A stretch of 22,334 nt of DNA, taken from contig RPFO01001879.1 of NCBI GenBank assembly GCA_009746045.1, forward strand, positions 1 to 22,334, read 5' to 3'. A program made the position numbers and the translations under genes. Every line of letters starts with the position of its first letter. The stretch's first letter is position 1. The notes under the pieces were generated by a model. That model was not told where the DNA came from, made no database searches, and was given only the letters and a program-made list of their open reading frames with translations. Positions 20,691 through 22,334 of the stretch are shown piece after piece. This DNA comes from Mesostigma viride. Its lineage: Eukaryota; Streptophyta; Mesostigmatophyceae; Mesostigmatales; Mesostigmataceae.

Positions 20691-21160
20691 AAAGTGAATT
20701 TCCGAATCCCAACGCACTTTTTATAACCTTAACGACCGTTGGAATCCAGAAATTCGACTGAAATGTTTCCATAACACACGTAACAACAAATTTGGTGGTC
20801 AACAACCCCGTAAATCCGTAACCCTGCACGCACCTCCCGCCGCCATAGCTCTTGTTTGCAGCAGTGGGCCCTGAAGACGCCTTTTGGTCTTGCACCTGTT
20901 GGTTACAATTGCATGGCATACCAGCAATATATTGCACATAGCATTGTATTTTACACAATTATTATATTCATGCCACAAATAATAATAATAATTATTGTAT
21001 TAAACATCGGGGGGCAGGTTGCATATTCGTTTCATTGCAGTCTAATATCAACATATTAAAAATTTCCATGCCCATAAACATTTTTGATATAGCTATTAGG
21101 TTGCTAATTATATTAAATCTTACCAGCCGTGTAGTGGTTTGCGGATTGCTTTATAGGCTT
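20691..21160. other. Anonymous AT-rich upstream region with one decayed dyad element
   Basis: No gene recognised. Near 20725-20752 a decayed copy reads TTAACGACCGTTGG then six bases and GAAA, keeping the spacing of the complete elements. GCAATATATTGC at 20924-20935 is a TATA-like palindrome about 80 bp upstream of the candidate ATG at 20846. The rest is AT-rich, with AATAATAATAATAATT near 20980. Confidence 0.5.
20834..20846 (-). CDS. Possible 13-nt first coding exon
   Basis: ATGGCGGCGGGAG is followed by a GTGCGT donor on the minus strand. It ends in phase 1. The acceptor GCGCGGATGCAG at 19988 enters exon 1 in the matching phase, giving MAAGGEAHNKDQSL and an 846-bp intron holding the 61-bp array. 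The acceptor has a poor pyrimidine tract, and a phase match arises by chance one time in three, so this is only a candidate. Confidence 0.25.
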
Positions 21161-21171
21161 GCCACACCAAC

Positions 21172-21300
21172 CCAAAAAAAAATGTTACGACGGGAGTTGA
21201 ACCCGGGCCTACTAGACGTGTTCACGAGGTACTACGAGGATCAGCCAAGAATCTGTCCCGTACCGGTGTGGTTCACCAGTTCCGCACACTAGCATGGTCT
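21172..21300 (-). other. tRNA-related Pol III-like unit or SINE fragment
   Basis: On the minus strand, GGTTCAACTCC (complement of 21193-21203) fits the Pol III B box. It sits in a short stem CGGG-TTCAACT-CCCG, followed by TCGTAACA and then a run of nine T (about 21174-21182), a Pol III-type terminator. TGGCTGATCC about 55 bases upstream is a weak A-box candidate. I could not pair an acceptor stem or place an anticodon arm, so a functional tRNA is not supported. A tRNA-derived SINE fragment is the likelier reading. Confidence 0.3.
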
Positions 21301-21403
21301 CCGCGTCGCGCTCGTTCATTAAATTTCGGAGAAATTTTGCCTGCTTATATACGTTTTTGAAGCCCCTCGGCGTCGCGCCGTGAAAAGCTTCCTCCGCCAG
21401 GCG

Positions 21404-21660
21404 TCCAATCAGGTAGCAGGAATGTGAAAAAATGGGCTCGAGCTGTGTGCAGCGCCGCGTCCATGTGGCGCCACACGGCGTCAGGAGTCGGCGTGGCGCC
21501 ATATATGGCGCTGCGAATTCCCTACCGTGTGGTCTGCAGCGCCACGTCACAGTTGCGACTGCAAGTATTTTTCAGCGCGGCGCCGGGACGGCGCCGCGCC
21601 ATATCGTTTGGCGCGTCAATTTTTTTCCCGCGCGCGGCGCCTTTTAGGCGCCGCGCCATT
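21404..21660 (+). promoter_or_regulatory. GC-rich segment with CCAAT, E2F-like and GGCGCC palindromes
   Basis: CCAATCAG at about 21404 fits the NF-Y site. TTTGGCGC at about 21607 and TTTCCCGC at about 21625 fit the E2F consensus TTTSSCGC. The self-complementary GTGGCGCCAC (21465-21474) and GCGCCATATATGGCGC (21496-21511) lie between them, and GGCGCC recurs at least six times. These short motifs occur by chance in GC-rich DNA, and no confident downstream gene is seen, so promoter function is inference. Confidence 0.25.
21575..21656. repeat. Two identical 10-bp-stem hairpins 57 bp apart
   Basis: GCGCGGCGCC, five bases, GGCGCCGCGC occurs at 21575-21599 and again at 21632-21656, with different 5-base loops (GGGAC and TTTTA). 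Each is followed by a similar GCCAT-N-TTT-GCGCGTC tail, so the two form a 57-bp direct repeat. Confidence 0.85.
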
Positions 21661-21885
21661 CCATTTGCGCGTCGGCATACCAGCACCAGGGAATTTGAAT
21701 TGCAGGTGCTGCGTTGGCGCTTTCCAGCCCTCCTGGAAGACCGACACCGTGGATGCACCTTGCACCCGAGCATCAACGGCGGGTATTCGCGACATCGGCC
21801 GAAAGTGACAACGATATTAGCAACCCGACAGCCATATTCAACTGAGCAAAGCCATTGTCGCACGGAGTGAAGAAAGAGGTGAGCA

Positions 21886-22110
21886 ATGGCGGATGTACAT
21901 GGATGCTTTTGACAGATAGTTGTCCACAAGCAGCTCGTTGACGGGCTAGAAGAATCAGAAATTGTAGCTGTGATTCTGAACGTCGCGTTTGCTTTAATTG
22001 TGTTTAGCCCGTCAACTGATTCGCTTGCTTATGGTGTATGCCTTTAATTGTGCCTTTAATTGTGTGCAGCATCCTTGCGTGCGCCCTGTATCGAGTAAAC
22101 CCCGGAAAAA
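21886..22110 (+). other. Unresolved open segment, possible + strand exons
   Basis: ATGGCGGATGTACATGG at about 21886 has a good start context but meets TGA after eight codons. The same frame then reads QIVVHKQLVDGLEESEIVAV and ILNVAFALIVFSPSTD. Downstream, an acceptor-like TTAATTGTGTGCAG precedes CATCCTTGCG, which can be read ILACALYRVNPGKRKK before an A-rich run and GTACG. I recognise no family, and coding status is doubtful. Confidence 0.15.
22031..22090 (+). repeat. Isolated minisatellite-like unit
   Basis: ATGGTGTATG at 22031-22040, GTGTGCAGC at 22062-22070, CCTTGCGTGCGC at 22073-22084 and TGTAT at about 22087 occur in the order found in the 40-bp unit of the 1-15004 array. A duplicated CTTTAATTGTG is inserted between the first two blocks. 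Confidence 0.5.
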
Positions 22111-22334
22111 GAAAAAAAGGTACGAATGGCAGCCCCACTTATTCATTTGTTGGAATCAATGCATTATTGAAGCAGGCTGTCGTGCATGTTTTCTTTTCTG
22201 GGCTTTATAGCTGCGTTGCTGGGTTGCTGGGTTTTCTTGCCATGCCAGTCCGTATGATCGTTTTTTCCGGCCTGCAATGTAGTCGACATCTTTCCCCCGG
22301 CTGCCATTCTTGGTTAATAACGTTGATATTTATG
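22111..22334. other. Unannotated right end
   Basis: No gene recognised. There is a small GTTGCTGG direct repeat near 22212-22228 and otherwise single-copy sequence that runs off the window. Confidence 0.5.

Noticed and set aside
21172-21300. A functional tRNA gene
   Set aside because: The B box and terminator are present, but no acceptor stem, D arm or anticodon arm can be paired convincingly.
21424-21870. A + strand open frame of 148 codons across the GC-rich segment
   Set aside because: It passes through both GGCGCC hairpins, has no recognisable motif, and overlaps other open frames of similar length caused by GC richness.

Overview
This is a eukaryotic nuclear window. It has spliceosomal introns with GTAAGT/GTACGT donors and CAG acceptors, one very large minisatellite, a CA-rich satellite and no bacterial-style gene layout. 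A short TTTAGGG run at about 16.53 kb is the plant/green-algal telomere type, so a green-lineage host is my weak best guess. I cannot name the species.

Layout. (1) 1-15004 is one uninterrupted tandem array of about 375 copies of a 40-bp GT/GC-rich unit, and it continues past the left edge. Its variants are arranged in nested higher-order repeats of about 646 bp, 2.7 kb and 4.8 kb. The long open frames here, some over 2,700 codons on the minus strand, exist because the unit almost lacks stop codons; I do not annotate them as genes. (2) 15005-15120 is a short AT-rich spacer. (3) 15121-16500 is an A/C-only type satellite with poly-C tracts and a hidden longer period. (4) 16512-16545 holds degenerate TTTAGGG repeats. 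(5) 16861-20003, minus strand, is the only convincing protein gene. Its four exons have matching phases and encode a roughly 830-residue transposase-like protein with three conserved acidic motifs and Cys/His clusters. Three apparent frameshifts interrupt it, each in or beside a poly-G tract. (6) 20070-20690 is a 61-bp tandem array, possibly inside a first intron. (7) 20691-22334 is mostly anonymous. It has a Pol III-like tRNA-related box, a GC-rich segment with two identical hairpins and possible promoter motifs, and a lone sequence resembling one minisatellite unit.

The most unusual feature is a dyad element, TTTC-N5/6-CCAACGGCCGTTGG-N6-GAAA. The perfect 14-bp core occurs 16 times between 16.68 and 20.64 kb, in two introns and both flanks of the transposase-like gene. 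It sits in four different repeat contexts and never falls in a confidently assigned exon. Two of its arrays are organised as dimers. The core is two inverted AACGG motifs, which is also the core of MYB-type sites.

The gene and the repeats do not form an operon or pathway. The window reads as a repeat-rich, possibly subtelomeric or heterochromatic locus in which a transposon-related gene has accumulated or carries a palindromic repeat family.
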